From: Teichococcus vastitatis
GTDB lineage: Bacteria; Pseudomonadota; Alphaproteobacteria; Acetobacterales; Acetobacteraceae
NCBI RefSeq assembly: GCF_003604215.1
Contig: NZ_QXGS01000001.1
Coordinates: 434,001-498,000 of the forward strand
Length of the DNA stretch: 64,000 nucleotides
Reading direction: 5' to 3'
A program made the translations under genes and the position numbers. The notes under the pieces are model-generated. The model saw only the letters and a program-made list of their open reading frames with translations, ran no database searches and had not been told where the DNA came from. The stretch's first letter is position 1. Every line of letters starts with the position of its first letter. Below, in pieces: positions 63,654-64,000 of this stretch.

Positions 63654-64000
63654 ATGGCCACTGTGTCCTTTTCCAGCCCGCCGGGCGTGCATGTTCCGGC
63701 GGCGCGGTATTCCCAGTCGGCGCTGGTGGAAGGCGCCGCGCGCCGGCTGATCATCAGCGGCCAGATCGGCGTCACCCCGGATGGCACGATGCTGGAGGAG
63801 CCGGCGGCGCAGATCCGCCAGGCGCTGGAGAACCTCGGCGCCGTGCTGGCGGCGCATGCGATGCGCCCGGATCAGGTGGTGAAGCTGACGGTGCTGCTGA
63901 CCGACCGCGCGCACCTGCCACTGTGGCGGGCCGAGCGTGACCGGCTGTTTGGCGGGCATGCGCCCTGCTCCACCCTGATGGTGGTGGCGGGGCTGGCCGA
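63654..64000 (+). CDS. RidA-family protein, 3' end cut off by the window edge
   Basis: About 115 codons are present and the C-terminus is missing. RidA (YjgF/YER057c) enzymes hydrolyse reactive enamine/imine intermediates such as 2-aminoacrylate, which can damage PLP enzymes. LIISGQIGVTPDG, QIRQALENLGAVLAAHAM and VVKLTVLLTDRAHLPLW match the family; the conserved Arg (usually near residue 105) lies at the end of the visible part and cannot be checked fully. It follows the lipoprotein gene by 4 bp. Confidence 0.88.
   Translation, partial: MATVSFSSPPGVHVPAARYSQSALVEGAARRLIISGQIGVTPDGTMLEEPAAQIRQALENLGAVLAAHAMRPDQVVKLTVLLTDRAHLPLWRAERDRLFGGHAPCSTLMVVAGLA

Overview
The window is about 64 kb of very GC-rich chromosomal DNA from an alphaproteobacterium. 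An Acetobacteraceae/Roseomonas-like member of the Rhodospirillales is most likely. This rests on the GC content, the oxygen-requiring type of cobaltochelatase (cobS/cobT), an RNase E with a large acidic insert in its S1 domain, and gene orders I recall from alphaproteobacteria: amidase|rne, secA|ppiC-argJ, accA/xerD/aroK-aroB, bolA|dnaJ-cobS-cobT and argD-argF-hslO. I see no tRNA, rRNA, CRISPR array, insertion sequence, prophage or integrase island, so this looks like core genome with one catabolic block.

Layout. 1-6.4 kb: a truncated class I aminotransferase, a degenerate gamma-glutamyltransferase-like lipoprotein, a periplasmic DsbA-family thioredoxin, an aspartoacylase-type zinc hydrolase, a CinA-type protein and a GNAT-Nudix fusion. 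6.4-20.2 kb: rne with a long leader, a cell-wall amidase, secA, an ATP-grasp ligase, a PpiC isomerase, argJ, an EEP-family hydrolase and accA. 20.2-26.2 kb: a GFA-family protein, xerD with a 48-residue membrane protein, a fused aroK-aroB gene, a DUF2889 protein, a hydrolase-TPR protein and bolA. 26.4-31.9 kb: a J-domain protein, cobS, cobT, a phytase-esterase-like lipoprotein and a degenerate histidine kinase. 32-41.5 kb: rpmB, an 86-residue unknown, an ATM1-type ABC exporter, a Na/Pi symporter-like protein, a class V aminotransferase-fold protein, a DUF4743-Nudix protein, a SYLF protein, a histidine phosphatase and a two-gene ABC transporter.

The 41.6-52.3 kb block is an aromatic/hydroaromatic catabolic island. 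It holds protocatechuate 3,4-dioxygenase (pcaHG), a divergent LysR regulator, an IclR regulator, 3-oxoadipate CoA-transferase (pcaIJ), thiolase (pcaF), a TetR regulator, a shikimate/quinate dehydrogenase, a Bug-type periplasmic binding protein and the dehydroshikimate dehydratase quiC. Together these can feed quinate or shikimate to protocatechuate, open its ring, and finish 3-oxoadipate to succinyl-CoA and acetyl-CoA. The three middle steps (pcaB, pcaC, pcaD) are not in the window. Several palindromes and promoter-like elements in this block suggest a specific regulatory layout.

52.4-64 kb: a secreted sorbosone-dehydrogenase-like protein, a metallophosphatase, hldE, dGTPase, a small secreted repeat protein, argD-argF, a UbiM-like hydroxylase, hslO, a lipoprotein and a truncated RidA-family gene. 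I found no clear new defence or mobile system. The most interesting leads are the regulatory DNA of the pca/qui block, the fused or degenerate enzymes, and the hydrolase-TPR protein.
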